Part shown: positions 24,564 through 34,583 of the stretch, one piece after another
Layout: each line of letters starts with the position of its first letter
Numbering within the stretch: position 1 is the first letter of the stretch
Origin: Procambarus clarkii
Lineage: Eukaryota > Arthropoda > Malacostraca > Decapoda > Cambaridae
Assembly (NCBI RefSeq): GCF_040958095.1
Contig: NC_091199.1
Coordinates: forward strand, 35,480,942-35,544,941
DNA: 64,000 bases
Direction of reading: 5' to 3'
Translations under genes and position numbers: made by a program
The notes under the pieces: model-generated
Told to the model about the DNA's origin: nothing
What the model saw: the letters and a program-made list of their open reading frames with translations, nothing else
Databases searched by the model: none

Positions 24564-24816
24564 ATTATCTTGAGGTTATCTTGAGATGAATTCAGGGCTT
24601 TTTTAGTGTCCCCGCAGCCCGGTCCTCAACCAGGTCTCCACCCCCGGAAGCAGCCCGTGACAGCTGACTAACACCCAGGTACCTATTTTACTGCTAGGTA
24701 ACAGGGGCATAGGGTGAAAGAAACTCTGCCCATTGTTTCTTGCCGGCGCCTGGGATCAAACCCAGGACCACAGGATCACAAGTCCAGCGTGCTGTCCGCT
24801 CGGCCGACCGGCTCCC
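24564..24816 (-). mobile_element. SINE B copy 2
   Basis: Same order as copy 1 on the minus strand: head GGGAGCCGGTCGGCCGAGCG with GGGTTTGATCCCAGGCGCCG (near-intact B box), shared body, and the LINE B-type tail ending in TCTCAAGATAACCTCAAGAT. Nearly full length. Confidence 0.9.
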
Positions 24817-25268
24817 TGGTGGTGCCGTATATTTAGTCCAAATCCCATGAATCAGTCTCAATTTTAGTAGTCGAGTGTGACAGTACACTGACAGAAGTAT
24901 AATAATATGTGGGGTGTAACGAAAAGACTGTGTTCAACATAACACAGTTTATTCAATAAAGTACTAACTAATACAACAAAACACAAAAGAAATATCAATG
25001 ACGTTACTCGAAATCCTTCCTGTCACACTATCAATGACAGCTAGACACCAGCCCCTCGGACTACATAATGAACTAACTCGAACATAAGCCGTGAACACAG
25101 AGGAATCCATCAAGCAAGATACAGGCACAGATCTATAATCACACTGGCAACTATGACACAGTAGGGTCTGAGACACATCTCCAGTAACCTCTTAACAGTT
25201 CTACGCCTCTGTGCAGTCTACATCTGCAACAACGGTTGCAATGCAATCAAATCAGTAGCCTGTCAGTG
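24817..25268. other. Unassigned sequence, left flank of the complete LTR element
   Basis: No convincing ORF. Removing the LTR element (25274-32633) and the retroposon (32737-34572) makes it contiguous with 32639-32725 and 34584 onward, so these belong to one older background sequence. Confidence 0.5.
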
Positions 25269-25273
25269 ACACA
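25269..25273. repeat. Target-site duplication ACACA, left
   Basis: ACACA directly precedes the left LTR and recurs at 32634-32638 directly after the right LTR. Five bp is the usual size for Ty3-type integrases. Confidence 0.8.
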
Positions 25274-27294
25274 TGTTATGATCTCAGCCTGCAGGAGAAA
25301 CGAGTCTCCCTTCTTGAGAGTTATTCAGCAAGCCTGACCTAACTAGAAGGTCTAGCAAATATTGAGGTGATAACCCATATGAAAAATGGCTGGTTGGATA
25401 TGTAAAACAATTTAAGATTATGGGCAGTAAGTAAGGAAATAGATAAATGACTGGCTAGGAGATGTGGACACTTTGCTGGAGGCGTGAGGCTCGCTTCTGG
25501 AGGACCTTGACCTCACTTGAGTGCCAGACATCGCAGGGGGAAGCCGCGCTCCGTTGAGCTCCCGTCAGAAGGGAACCCCTAGTGATATATCTCTAAGAGA
25601 AGAGAAGTGTGCAGACGTACCAGCTGTGGAATAGAGCTGGGGACGTGTGGTCTCAAGTCGTGGACGATAATTAGTGAATATTAAGCCGCCCGGAGGCATT
25701 ATTGTGGGCTGTGTGGAGCGCCCTGACCAGACGCCGTCAGAGGGAAAGCGCCCTCGACCAATTAATCTGTGGTAAGCACGATAAACGCCAGTTCATAGTG
25801 ATTGTTTGTAGTTGGTCGTGTGCCCAGCGACAGTAGCGATGTTTATTTATAAGTTAGACATGTTTTAATAAGGCAGAAAGCCTGAAATAGGAGAGTGAAG
25901 AGGGAGGAGCACGGAGCGACGTCCGTCCTCTCTGAGCGCTGGCGGACGACTGAGGGAGCCGGCTCCGGATGGAGGAAGACCCTCCCAGCGAGTGAGGACG
26001 CCGCCGCCAGGCGAGGTGGAGTATGGACCCGCCCAAAACGGGGGAGTCCACTCTCACTGTATGTAGAGGACAGATAGAGGTTTGAGGCAAGCATATTGTG
26101 TGGTTATTTGTGTTTATGTGTTAAAGGGGAACATTTTATTGGAACGTCGATGGGTTGCAGGTTTGTCCTTTGGGGAAGAAGTTGCTGAGAACTTCGAAGC
26201 CAGCAGATGAAGTAGCTGATGAGACTCCAAGGTAGTGGAGCAGAGGACCTCGAGCTGTGAGGAGAAGCAGCAGTGAAGAGGAGTGTCACGTGCTTCTGTA
26301 GAGGTGGAGAAGCACCACAGTTGCTCGGGGAAACTTCATGGTGTGGCAGCCAAGGAGCTGTGGAGGAACCCAGCAGAAGTAGTAGAGCACCATAGTTGCT
26401 CAGGGAAACTTCATGATAGCAGCCTGGAGGAGCTGCAGAGGATCCTGGTAGTGAAGCCCGGAAGAACCTAAGGATATTAGGGTTGTGAACTTCCAGAGGT
26501 GGAAGGGGGAAGTTCTGGTGGATTACTAGTAGGGAGTTGATAGTGTTTGGTTGTCATTAGCGTGCAAGACGCAGTGAGAGGTGAGTGACTGTTGGCATTC
26601 TTGCGTCAAGGAGTTTTTTTTTTATACTGAAGTATCAATGAACATTTATACTGGTATATGTTATTGCATTCAAATGCTGGTTTTCTATATATATATGTTA
26701 TCTTGCTGATGGTGCAACAGTGTGTAGGTTTGACCAACTTGAGGAAGTTAATAGTATCAGGTGGTGAACCAGGAGGTAGGATACCACTTGATAAGCTGAT
26801 AATAGAGTTCTGATGGTATTGGAGTGCAACCTGATTGTGATATTATAGAGTATAGGATTCATTATTATTATATGTGTGTATGTATCGTGTATGTGCCTTG
26901 TTCAGTAAATGTGTCACAATTTGCTGGTGTTTGCCCTTGTCCTAGTGAGGCTTCCCAGGAGGTAGTAAAGAAGGAGAGAGAGAGAGAGAAAGAACCATGA
27001 ACCACTGCTGTGGACAGGGTAGGAGGTAATACTAGTAAGTCATAGGGGGATTGAGGAGATCATATCTCATAAGGAGAGAGTGGGGAGTCACAGCGGCTCG
27101 AGTGGGTGTGTGCACGTGACGACGAGGCTAAGTGTTGGAGCCGCATCCCCTGAACGTGTGACGTTGAGCCCCTCTCCAAGAGCCAGAAGCGCCAAGGGTG
27201 ATCTCCTAGTATAAGCACTCTACCGAGTTGTGGGTTGGGTTGTCCGTAGAGGAGGATCAACGACGACTACACCAACCAACCCACAGTCTATAAT
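25274..27294 (+). repeat. 5' LTR (2021 bp) of the complete Ty3-type element
   Basis: Begins TGTTATGATCTCAGCC and ends CACAGTCTATAAT, four bases before the primer-binding site. It is almost identical to 30614-32633. The only differences I see are clustered near 26380-26395 (AAGTAGTAGAGCACCATAG versus AAGGGTGAAGCACCGTAG). It holds a short TATATATATA tract near 26690, which has grown to about 90 bp in the LTR fragment at 41484-42147. Confidence 0.93.
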
Positions 27295-27298
27295 AAAT

Positions 27299-27316
27299 TG
27301 GGGGCCTGTCCGGGAG
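27299..27316 (+). promoter_or_regulatory. Primer-binding site (tRNA-Pro-like)
   Basis: TGGGGGCCTGTCCGGGAG lies four bases after the LTR. It starts with the TGG that pairs with a tRNA CCA end, and from established knowledge it resembles the class of sites primed by tRNA-Pro, differing in the middle. Confidence 0.7.
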
Positions 27317-27430
27317 AGTGAACTGACACACCCACACCCTGTCCAAGAGTGGATTTGTACACCCCTGCTGAGATAAACTGTGTGACCGCAGGTGTATATT
27401 CTCTCTCTTGGGAAGACTCACAGGACAAAG

Positions 27431-30367
27431 ATGGATAAGGTGCAAACGTTTGTGGAGTCAGGCAAGCCTGAGGACTTGGAAGGTTGCACGAGGGATCAAT
27501 TGAAACAAATAGCAGAAAAATGTGGCATTAGGTTGAAAGCATCTAAAGTAGCTGGGATGAAGGATGAGATCCTGAGGCAGTTAAGAGCCAAAAGTGAAGC
27601 GGCAGAGCAAGGAGCCCAAAAAGGAGCTGAAAGTAGAAAGGAGGATGATGGGCAGGATGAAGTGAGATCCCAGGGATCGAGTAGGAGCAGCAAGAGTAGC
27701 CGCAGTAGTAGGAGTAGCCGGAATAGGAGCTTGGAGAGATTCCAGTTAGAGCTCCAGATGCAGCGTGAGGACAAGGAGAGACAGTTCCAGCTGGAAAAGA
27801 TGAAATTAGAACTGCAGATGAAAAATGAAGCCGAGAAGGAAAAAGAGAAAACCAAACTGGAAGTAGAAAAAGAGAAAACCAGAGTAAGGGAACTGGAGTT
27901 GGAACAAGAGAAAGAAAAAGAGAAAGCAAGACTAGAGGTCGAAAAAGAAAAAGAGAGAACAAAACAAATGCAGATAGAAGCGAACAGAACCTTGGCTGAG
28001 CAAAGGATTGAACATGGGTTGCCAGAGAGCACCACCCAGGTATCACACCCACCAGATGTTAGGGTTAGGGAGAAGGACATTCCCTTGTTTGTTCCCGAAG
28101 AGGCAGAGAGCTTTTTCGAGCACTTTGAAAAAGTAGCCAGCATCAAGGAGTGGCCACAGGAGGAATGGGCCCAGCTGGTCCAGTTAAGATTGACCGGTGC
28201 AGCCAGGGAGGCATACACCCAATTGTCACTGGAAGAGTGCCAGGATTATGCCACAGTAAAGAGCAGCATATTGCGCTCGTTTCAGTTAACCCCAGAAGCT
28301 TATAGAAAGCGTTTCAGAGAGATGATGAAGGTTGGAGCGTGTACTTTTGCTGAGACAGCAAGAGATCTGGAAAGACGATTCCAGAAGTGGATTGAGGCTG
28401 CTGGAGTTGGATCTTATGCTGACCTGAAGCAACTGATGGTCATGGAGAAGTTCTTGGAGATGATGCATCCCGAAACAAAGTTCAAGATCCAAGAAGCAGG
28501 GATAATGGAGGTGAAAGATGCCGCAGATAGGGCGGATATGATTACTGAAGCATACAAGAGCTTGAGGGAGAACAGAGTGAGAAGTGAGGCGAGATGCAGC
28601 AATGGCAGATCCAATGGAGTCTGGGGAGGAAGAAATTATGAGAAACCCAGAAGAGTCTGGGGTGAGAAAAATTTTGATAAATGGGCAGATAAAAGTAAGT
28701 ACCCTAAAGCTCAGAAGAGTAGGTCGCGCACTTCATCTGAAAGTGAAGATGGAGGAGCTAAACGAGAAACTGATCGGTATCCGGGAAATCAAGAGTCCAG
28801 TAAAGCTCCACAGAGTGCGAGTAGTACGTCTGGCCCGAGGAACTCCAATACGAGTGGGCAGAGTCAGAGCCGCTTTGGTACATATAGAAGAGATTTTTCC
28901 CAGATGAGATGTTACAATTGTAACGGATTGGGTCACGTGATGCGAGATTGTCGGCAGGGCAAGAGAGTTGTGACCCTGGCCATGTGTGACCCCCGAGGTA
29001 AATATACTAATGTGTTCCGAGACAAACCACAGAGAGCGAACTTAGTGAACGAGAGGTATAGGCCGTTCATGAGCAAAGGTTGGATCAGTATAGGAGGCCA
29101 ACCTGAGGTAGAAGTTGGTATCTTAAGAGATACCGGAGCTAATCAGAGCTTGATTACGAGAAGCCTGATTGGGGATGGTCGACGGTTAGCTGGCAGGAGT
29201 AAGATGAGAGTATATGGGTTATTGTCTGAGAGTGACATGCCCGTATGTACTGTCCAGCTAAGGTCGGAATATGTGTCGGCGGAGGTGATGTTGGGAGTGT
29301 GCCCCGACATACCTGTTCCAGGAGTCCAAGTGATCCTGGGGAATGACTTGTGCGGGACAAAGGTGTTGACGAGAGTCGTAGCGGAGACTGTGCCAGAGGA
29401 GTGCCCAGAAGGCCACAGCACGGGTGGGACACCTGAGAGTGTGAACCTGACTGACATCCGAGGAGATGAGTCAGGAGACCGCCAAGCCATTGAAAACCCT
29501 GTCTCGGTAGTGAGGAAGGCAGAGGTGGCCGACAAGGAAGACGCTGGAGAAGATGATACAGTGTCGATTCAACCAGTGGAAGATATCGATGTAGATATAG
29601 CATGGCTGTTTGATGAAGGTCCAGCCCAGAAAAATGAAGTCTCGGTGAGGTCAAAAGTGAAGATGGCCCAGCCGAAGAAGAATACTGTGGAGAGAGTTGA
29701 CCTGAGTAAAGCCCAGACTGCTGAAATTAAAAGTCGGAAGGTGAATGCAACTGTGCTGAGTAGGAATGAGGGAAGATGTGGACATGCTGAGGACGGGAGT
29801 AGAGCGTCAAGTGGTCCACGAGCACAGAGGCATATGGATAGTGGAGTTAAGTTGTTTGAGATGTCAGGAGTCGACATGTTTCACAGAAAACGTGGAGGAG
29901 AGATAGTGAAGAAGAGTAATAGCCGGGAAAATGAAAGGAGAAGAGACAGTATGTGTGGAGAGATGCTTACGAGCACTCTGGGAGAGGCAAGACGACGCGT
30001 ACGGTCGAATGCTGTTGGATGTAGTACAGTGCCCGAAGAAACTTTTAGGGAACGAAGAAGAGTTGAAGGAGAAGAAATGGAGTGGTATAGAGGTGAGAAG
30101 TGTGGGAAGAGGATGATGATGCAAGCATGGAGGAATAGAAGAAAGCCGAGGACTCGGTGGGAGTCGAACAGGATGAGGTCTCAGATAAATGAGGAGACGA
30201 AAAGGAGGATCGTCGGTGAAGACCAGGGAGTGAAGTATGATGGCAGGAGACGAAAGTATAATGGCAGTAGATGGAAGTGTGAAGACGACAGAGGAGGTAC
30301 AGACAGCAGATGTCTGACTCTGGACGTGAAGAGAAGAAGACGAGGAAACGGAGGGTGGAGACAGTAA
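27431..30367 (+). CDS. Gag-protease polyprotein with SAP-like and SCAN-like regions
   Basis: An intact 978-residue ORF from ATG 27431, the first ATG in frame after the primer-binding site. Residues 15-51 (DLEGCTRDQLKQIAEKCGIR and after) look like a SAP-type helix-loop-helix. About 75-205 is Ser-rich and then a long E/K coiled coil. 228-356 is the capsid: FFEHFEKVASIKEWPQEEWA, then from 290 AYRKRFRE, DLERRFQKWIEAAGV and LKQLMVMEKFLEMMHPE, a pattern like the SCAN domain that vertebrates inherited from Gmr1-type Gag. C494, C497, H502 and C507 form a zinc knuckle. DTGA at 567-570 is the retropepsin active site. The remaining 400 residues are acidic and then strongly Arg/Lys-rich, with no known domain. 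RT, RNase H and integrase are absent. It would assemble particles and cleave itself; enzymes must come in trans. Confidence 0.88.
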   Translation: MDKVQTFVESGKPEDLEGCTRDQLKQIAEKCGIRLKASKVAGMKDEILRQLRAKSEAAEQGAQKGAESRKEDDGQDEVRSQGSSRSSKSSRSSRSSRNRSLERFQLELQMQREDKERQFQLEKMKLELQMKNEAEKEKEKTKLEVEKEKTRVRELELEQEKEKEKARLEVEKEKERTKQMQIEANRTLAEQRIEHGLPESTTQVSHPPDVRVREKDIPLFVPEEAESFFEHFEKVASIKEWPQEEWAQLVQLRLTGAAREAYTQLSLEECQDYATVKSSILRSFQLTPEAYRKRFREMMKVGACTFAETARDLERRFQKWIEAAGVGSYADLKQLMVMEKFLEMMHPETKFKIQEAGIMEVKDAADRADMITEAYKSLRENRVRSEARCSNGRSNGVWGGRNYEKPRRVWGEKNFDKWADKSKYPKAQKSRSRTSSESEDGGAKRETDRYPGNQESSKAPQSASSTSGPRNSNTSGQSQSRFGTYRRDFSQMRCYNCNGLGHVMRDCRQGKRVVTLAMCDPRGKYTNVFRDKPQRANLVNERYRPFMSKGWISIGGQPEVEVGILRDTGANQSLITRSLIGDGRRLAGRSKMRVYGLLSESDMPVCTVQLRSEYVSAEVMLGVCPDIPVPGVQVILGNDLCGTKVLTRVVAETVPEECPEGHSTGGTPESVNLTDIRGDESGDRQAIENPVSVVRKAEVADKEDAGEDDTVSIQPVEDIDVDIAWLFDEGPAQKNEVSVRSKVKMAQPKKNTVERVDLSKAQTAEIKSRKVNATVLSRNEGRCGHAEDGSRASSGPRAQRHMDSGVKLFEMSGVDMFHRKRGGEIVKKSNSRENERRRDSMCGEMLTSTLGEARRRVRSNAVGCSTVPEETFRERRRVEGEEMEWYRGEKCGKRMMMQAWRNRRKPRTRWESNRMRSQINEETKRRIVGEDQGVKYDGRRRKYNGSRWKCEDDRGGTDSRCLTLDVKRRRRGNGGWRQ

Positions 30368-30541
30368 GTAGAGTGGACCAAGGGAGTGCAGGCGTCCAAA
30401 GAGGACAGCCTAGCTAAGAGGTGTCAGAGAAGTCAAATCGTTTGTGGGAAGAACATGTTCCTGGAGAGTTGTGAGCCGGATGTTGCAAGGTGCAACGAAC
30501 AAATTGTAGACTCCTAAGAGAGTATATGGGGTGAAGAACGA

Positions 30542-30589
30542 GACAGTGTGGTGGCGGATGTACTATCCCGAGCTTTGCCACTGGAATAA
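30542..30589 (+). pseudogene. RNase H C-terminal stub before the polypurine tract
   Basis: The 15 codons D-S-V-V-A-D-V-L-S-R-A-L-P-L-E followed by TAA match the conserved NVVADALSR end of Ty3-type RNase H. The stub lies outside the gag-pro frame and just before the purine tract. It is conserved with stop at 47548-47595 and 23941-23897. In standard Ty3 elements integrase would follow RNase H. An RNase H end next to the LTR suggests an ancestor with integrase before RT, as in Gmr1-like elements. Confidence 0.7.
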
Positions 30590-30596
30590 CTCTCAA

Positions 30597-30613
30597 AAAT
30601 AAGGGGAGGGGAG
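30597..30613 (+). promoter_or_regulatory. Polypurine tract
   Basis: AAATAAGGGGAGGGGAG lies directly before the 3' LTR and would prime plus-strand synthesis. It is also present at 47603-47619. Confidence 0.85.
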
Positions 30614-32633
30614 TGTTATGATCTCAGCCTGCAGGAGAAACGAGTCTCCCTTCTTGAGAGTTATTCAGCAAGCCTGACCTAACTAGAAGGTCTAGCAAAT
30701 ATTGAGGTGATAACCCATATGAAAAATGGCTGGTTGGATATGTAAAACAATTTAAGATTATGGGCAGTAAGTAAGGAAATAGATAAATGACTGGCTAGGA
30801 GATGTGGACACTTTGCTGGAGGCGTGAGGCTCGCTTCTGGAGGACCTTGACCTCACTTGAGTGCCAGACATCGCAGGGGGAAGCCGCGCTCCGTTGAGCT
30901 CCCGTCAGAAGGGAACCCCTAGTGATATATCTCTAAGAGAAGAGAAGTGTGCAGACGTACCAGCTGTGGAATAGAGCTGGGGACGTGTGGTCTCAAGTCG
31001 TGGACGATAATTAGTGAATATTAAGCCGCCCGGAGGCATTATTGTGGGCTGTGTGGAGCGCCCTGACCAGACGCCGTCAGAGGGAAAGCGCCCTCGACCA
31101 ATTAATCTGTGGTAAGCACGATAAACGCCAGTTCATAGTGATTGTTTGTAGTTGGTCGTGTGCCCAGCGACAGTAGCGATGTTTATTTATAAGTTAGACA
31201 TGTTTTAATAAGGCAGAAAGCCTGAAATAGGAGAGTGAAGAGGGAGGAGCACGGAGCGACGTCCGTCCTCTCTGAGCGCTGGCGGACGACTGAGGGAGCC
31301 GGCTCCGGATGGAGGAAGACCCTCCCAGCGAGTGAGGACGCCGCCGCCAGGCGAGGTGGAGTATGGACCCGCCCAAAACGGGGGAGTCCACTCTCACTGT
31401 ATGTAGAGGACAGATAGAGGTTTGAGGCAAGCATATTGTGTGGTTATTTGTGTTTATGTGTTAAAGGGGAACATTTTATTGGAACGTCGATGGGTTGCAG
31501 GTTTGTCCTTTGGGGAAGAAGTTGCTGAGAACTTCGAAGCCAGCAGATGAAGTAGCTGATGAGACTCCAAGGTAGTGGAGCAGAGGACCTCGAGCTGTGA
31601 GGAGAAGCAGCAGTGAAGAGGAGTGTCACGTGCTTCTGTAGAGGTGGAGAAGCACCACAGTTGCTCGGGGAAACTTCATGGTGTGGCAGCCAAGGAGCTG
31701 TGGAGGAACCCAGCAGAAGGGTGAAGCACCGTAGTTGCTCAGGGAAACTTCATGATAGCAGCCTGGAGGAGCTGCAGAGGATCCTGGTAGTGAAGCCCGG
31801 AAGAACCTAAGGATATTAGGGTTGTGAACTTCCAGAGGTGGAAGGGGGAAGTTCTGGTGGATTACTAGTAGGGAGTTGATAGTGTTTGGTTGTCATTAGC
31901 GTGCAAGACGCAGTGAGAGGTGAGTGACTGTTGGCATTCTTGCGTCAAGGAGTTTTTTTTTTATACTGAAGTATCAATGAACATTTATACTGGTATATGT
32001 TATTGCATTCAAATGCTGGTTTTCTATATATATATGTTATCTTGCTGATGGTGCAACAGTGTGTAGGTTTGACCAACTTGAGGAAGTTAATAGTATCAGG
32101 TGGTGAACCAGGAGGTAGGATACCACTTGATAAGCTGATAATAGAGTTCTGATGGTATTGGAGTGCAACCTGATTGTGATATTATAGAGTATAGGATTCA
32201 TTATTATTATATGTGTGTATGTATCGTGTATGTGCCTTGTTCAGTAAATGTGTCACAATTTGCTGGTGTTTGCCCTTGTCCTAGTGAGGCTTCCCAGGAG
32301 GTAGTAAAGAAGGAGAGAGAGAGAGAGAAAGAACCATGAACCACTGCTGTGGACAGGGTAGGAGGTAATACTAGTAAGTCATAGGGGGATTGAGGAGATC
32401 ATATCTCATAAGGAGAGAGTGGGGAGTCACAGCGGCTCGAGTGGGTGTGTGCACGTGACGACGAGGCTAAGTGTTGGAGCCGCATCCCCTGAACGTGTGA
32501 CGTTGAGCCCCTCTCCAAGAGCCAGAAGCGCCAAGGGTGATCTCCTAGTATAAGCACTCTACCGAGTTGTGGGTTGGGTTGTCCGTAGAGGAGGATCAAC
32601 GACGACTACACCAACCAACCCACAGTCTATAAT
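30614..32633 (+). repeat. 3' LTR (2020 bp)
   Basis: One base shorter than the 5' LTR and otherwise nearly identical. It ends at CTATAAT, followed by the ACACA duplication. Confidence 0.93.
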
Positions 32634-32638
32634 ACACA

Positions 32639-32725
32639 TCAATGACTAATGGGTTCACTGGCAACTCCAGCAATCCTTCCTCAAATTAATCTTTTCGTTA
32701 ACACTTCGTCCCACGTACGATCAAC
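32639..32725. other. Short unassigned flank between two insertions
   Basis: Background sequence left between the LTR element and the ORF1-only retroposon. Nothing recognisable. Confidence 0.5.
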
Positions 32726-32736
32726 AATCAATAACA
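32726..32736. repeat. Target-site duplication AATCAATAACA, left copy
   Basis: An exact 11-bp match to 34573-34583, bracketing the poly(A)-ended unit 32737-34572. Confidence 0.85.
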
Positions 32737-34572
32737 GACTACTTCCATGGTTTCCCAGAAAGGCACCCGTCACACGTCTGAGTTCCACCCTCGTGGCTGT
32801 GTGAGGAGGGTGTCCGTGACGGCTGTGGGGGTGTTGTCCCCCGGGTGGGCGTGGTACGCCTGTTGAGGAGACATGGGGACTTACCGGCCTCCATTGAAGA
32901 GGACCTCGTCGGCTGGTCTGGCTTTTACGGTGCCTGTGGACCACATGTTTGTTGTTGTTGCCCTGGGGGATGTTCTACATGTGGAGTTGTCGGAATTGGT
33001 GGGCATCCAGCTGCTGCAGGGGAACCGCGCCATGGTCAAGTTTCGCCATCAGGCTTCCTTTCAGGCGTTTCTGGGGCGGTGTGAGGGGCATGTTTACCCT
33101 CTCCCTGATACCGCCGGATCAGTTAAGGTAGTGAACCTCAGCGTCTCCTTGACGTATGTGTTGGTGCGTGGTGCCCCCTTCGAGTTTAACGACGATCTCC
33201 TAACTGCTGTGTTTGGACGGTTTGGTACTGTTCTCAGCATTCGCTGGAACAAGGTACTTGCAGGGCACTGTGCTGGGATGCTTGACGGCTCCCGCACCCT
33301 GACCATGTCACTGAAGAGTAGTGTTCCATCCTCTGTGTCCTTGTTGGGTTACCCGCTCCGCTGCCTGTATCGGGGGCAGCCGTGCACCTGTTACAGGTGT
33401 GGTAATGAGGGTCATCTCGCTGCAGCGTGCGACGTGGGAGCATCTGGCAGGGTACATATTTTTCGATAAGAGGACTTTGCACCCCTGTTGAATTCGGACA
33501 CTTCTGAGGATGGGGTGAGTGCTGTGCCTGAGGCGCTTGTTTGCCTGTCTGCTGCTCCGCCTGTTGGGACGGATACTACGCCTTGTTCGTCCAGTCTGTT
33601 AACTGCTGTGGCCCCGGAGGTAGTTGTTGCGAATGAGTGAGAGTGCCGGGCCGTCGCCCACACTGCGTGTGGTGGATGTTCCAGTGGAAGTCCATGTCCC
33701 GCCCCCGCCTGCAGATGTGGTCCCGGCTTCCAGAGACGTGGATTCTTCTGTTTTGGAGGGCCTGCCACCCCCGGGGCCGAGGCCTGACGACCCTGTGAGT
33801 TTGGACGATTGTAGTTCTGATGATGTACTTCCTTTGCAGAAGCGGGCGCGCCGGTGTCCCGGGCCAGTTTCCCAGGATGTGGTGGTCCATGTGAGCGACG
33901 TTGCCTCTGTGGGTTCTCCGGCCAGTGTTGGTGTGGACCATGAGGATGTGGTGATGTTGGCCGCGCCTGCGAAGGAGACGGGTGGGGATGGTGCGGTGCC
34001 TGTTCCTGCCTGCGTTTCGGGTGTTGCTCCACTGTGCCCCCCTGCGCCTCCGTGTGCCAGTTCTCCGAAATGGGAGGTTGTTGCACCTGCTGTGTCCCCT
34101 GGTGTGGATCGTGATTTAGTTCTCGTGCTGAAAAAGGACACCGGCCGGGGAGTCTTGGCGCCATATGAACCTGTGCCGCGGGATGTACCGCCGCTCGTGA
34201 TTGGAGGTGTCATTGTCGAGATTCTGGAGTATATGCCTCGTCCTCGTCGCTCGGATGCAGGTGTGCCCCCGTCGCAGGATGCCTGGGATGTGTGGCATGC
34301 GTATTGTCAGAAATATCCTAAAGCGTCTGTTTCCTGAAAAATATTATATTTAGCTTGTATGTATGTGTGTGTGATTTTTGCTTGTTTTTTTGTTTTGTTT
34401 TATGCTCCGCTGTCTTCTCCGTGTCCCTCTATTTTTCGTTCATGTTCCTGTCATTTATGTGTCCTGCTTTGTTACTCTGTCTTCGGGTTGGGTTGTTTCT
34501 GTAAAGGGTCATTTAATGATCGGGGGCTTCGATATCTTATTTAATATGTATGTCTATTTTATAATAAAAAAA
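32737..34572 (+). mobile_element. ORF1-only poly(A) retroposon, copy 1
   Basis: A 1.84-kb unit with an 11-bp perfect target duplication, one degraded ORF1-like gene, and a 3' UTR ending AATAAAAAAAAA. No endonuclease or reverse transcriptase sequence is present. It shares gene and layout with the copy at 38011-40721. Confidence 0.82.
32873..34337 (+). pseudogene. ORF1-like CCHC protein gene, copy 1 (broken)
   Basis: ATG 32873 begins MGTYRPPLKRTSS, matched by MGGHLPPVVRVNS in copy 2, which supports this start. Residues 1-198 hold an RNA-recognition-like fold (VLVRGAPFEFNDDLLTAVFG, RFGTVLSIRWNKVL) and then a knuckle, CYRCGNEGHLAAAC. This order is typical of LINE ORF1/Gag-like proteins and of ZCCHC3-like predicted proteins. 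TAA after HIFR (33467) and TGA near 33639 break the frame. A shifted frame then carries a Pro/Val-rich linker with the basic LQKRARRC patch, and a C-terminal region ending at TGA 34337. Copy 2 aligns along the whole length (EDFAPL versus EDFLPL, VPKRSRH versus LQKRARR). Presumably it bound RNA when intact. It might instead be a retroposed host gene. Confidence 0.7.
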
Positions 34573-34583
34573 AATCAATAACA
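34573..34583. repeat. Target-site duplication AATCAATAACA, right copy
   Basis: Follows the poly(A) of copy 1 directly and matches 32726-32736 exactly. Confidence 0.85.

Larger units (their letters stand above)
25274..32633 (+). mobile_element. Complete non-autonomous Ty3-type LTR retrotransposon (gag-pro only)
   Basis: LTR, primer-binding site, one gag-protease ORF, a short RNase H remnant, polypurine tract and LTR, flanked by ACACA target duplications; 7.36 kb in all. There is no reverse transcriptase and no integrase, and only about 230 bp separate the end of the ORF from the polypurine tract. The LTRs are over 99% identical, so insertion was recent. It must have used enzymes from a relative. 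A second copy (44860-48317) and a third, older one (23163-24346) keep the same 3' layout. Confidence 0.9.

Noticed and set aside
26205-26260. Hammerhead ribozyme in the LTR (CTGATGAG followed by a possible stem)
   Set aside because: The conserved GAAA after stem II and a matching cleavage site are absent.
27496-28218. 240-codon minus frame rich in Ser/Phe opposite gag
   Set aside because: Complement of the E/K coiled-coil codons (GAA/AAA gives TTC/TTT); no independent evidence.
33412-34213. Antisense frames of 120-250 codons over the ORF1-like gene
   Set aside because: GC-rich coding sequence leaves the other strand open. The sense frame carries the CCHC knuckle and aligns with the second copy.
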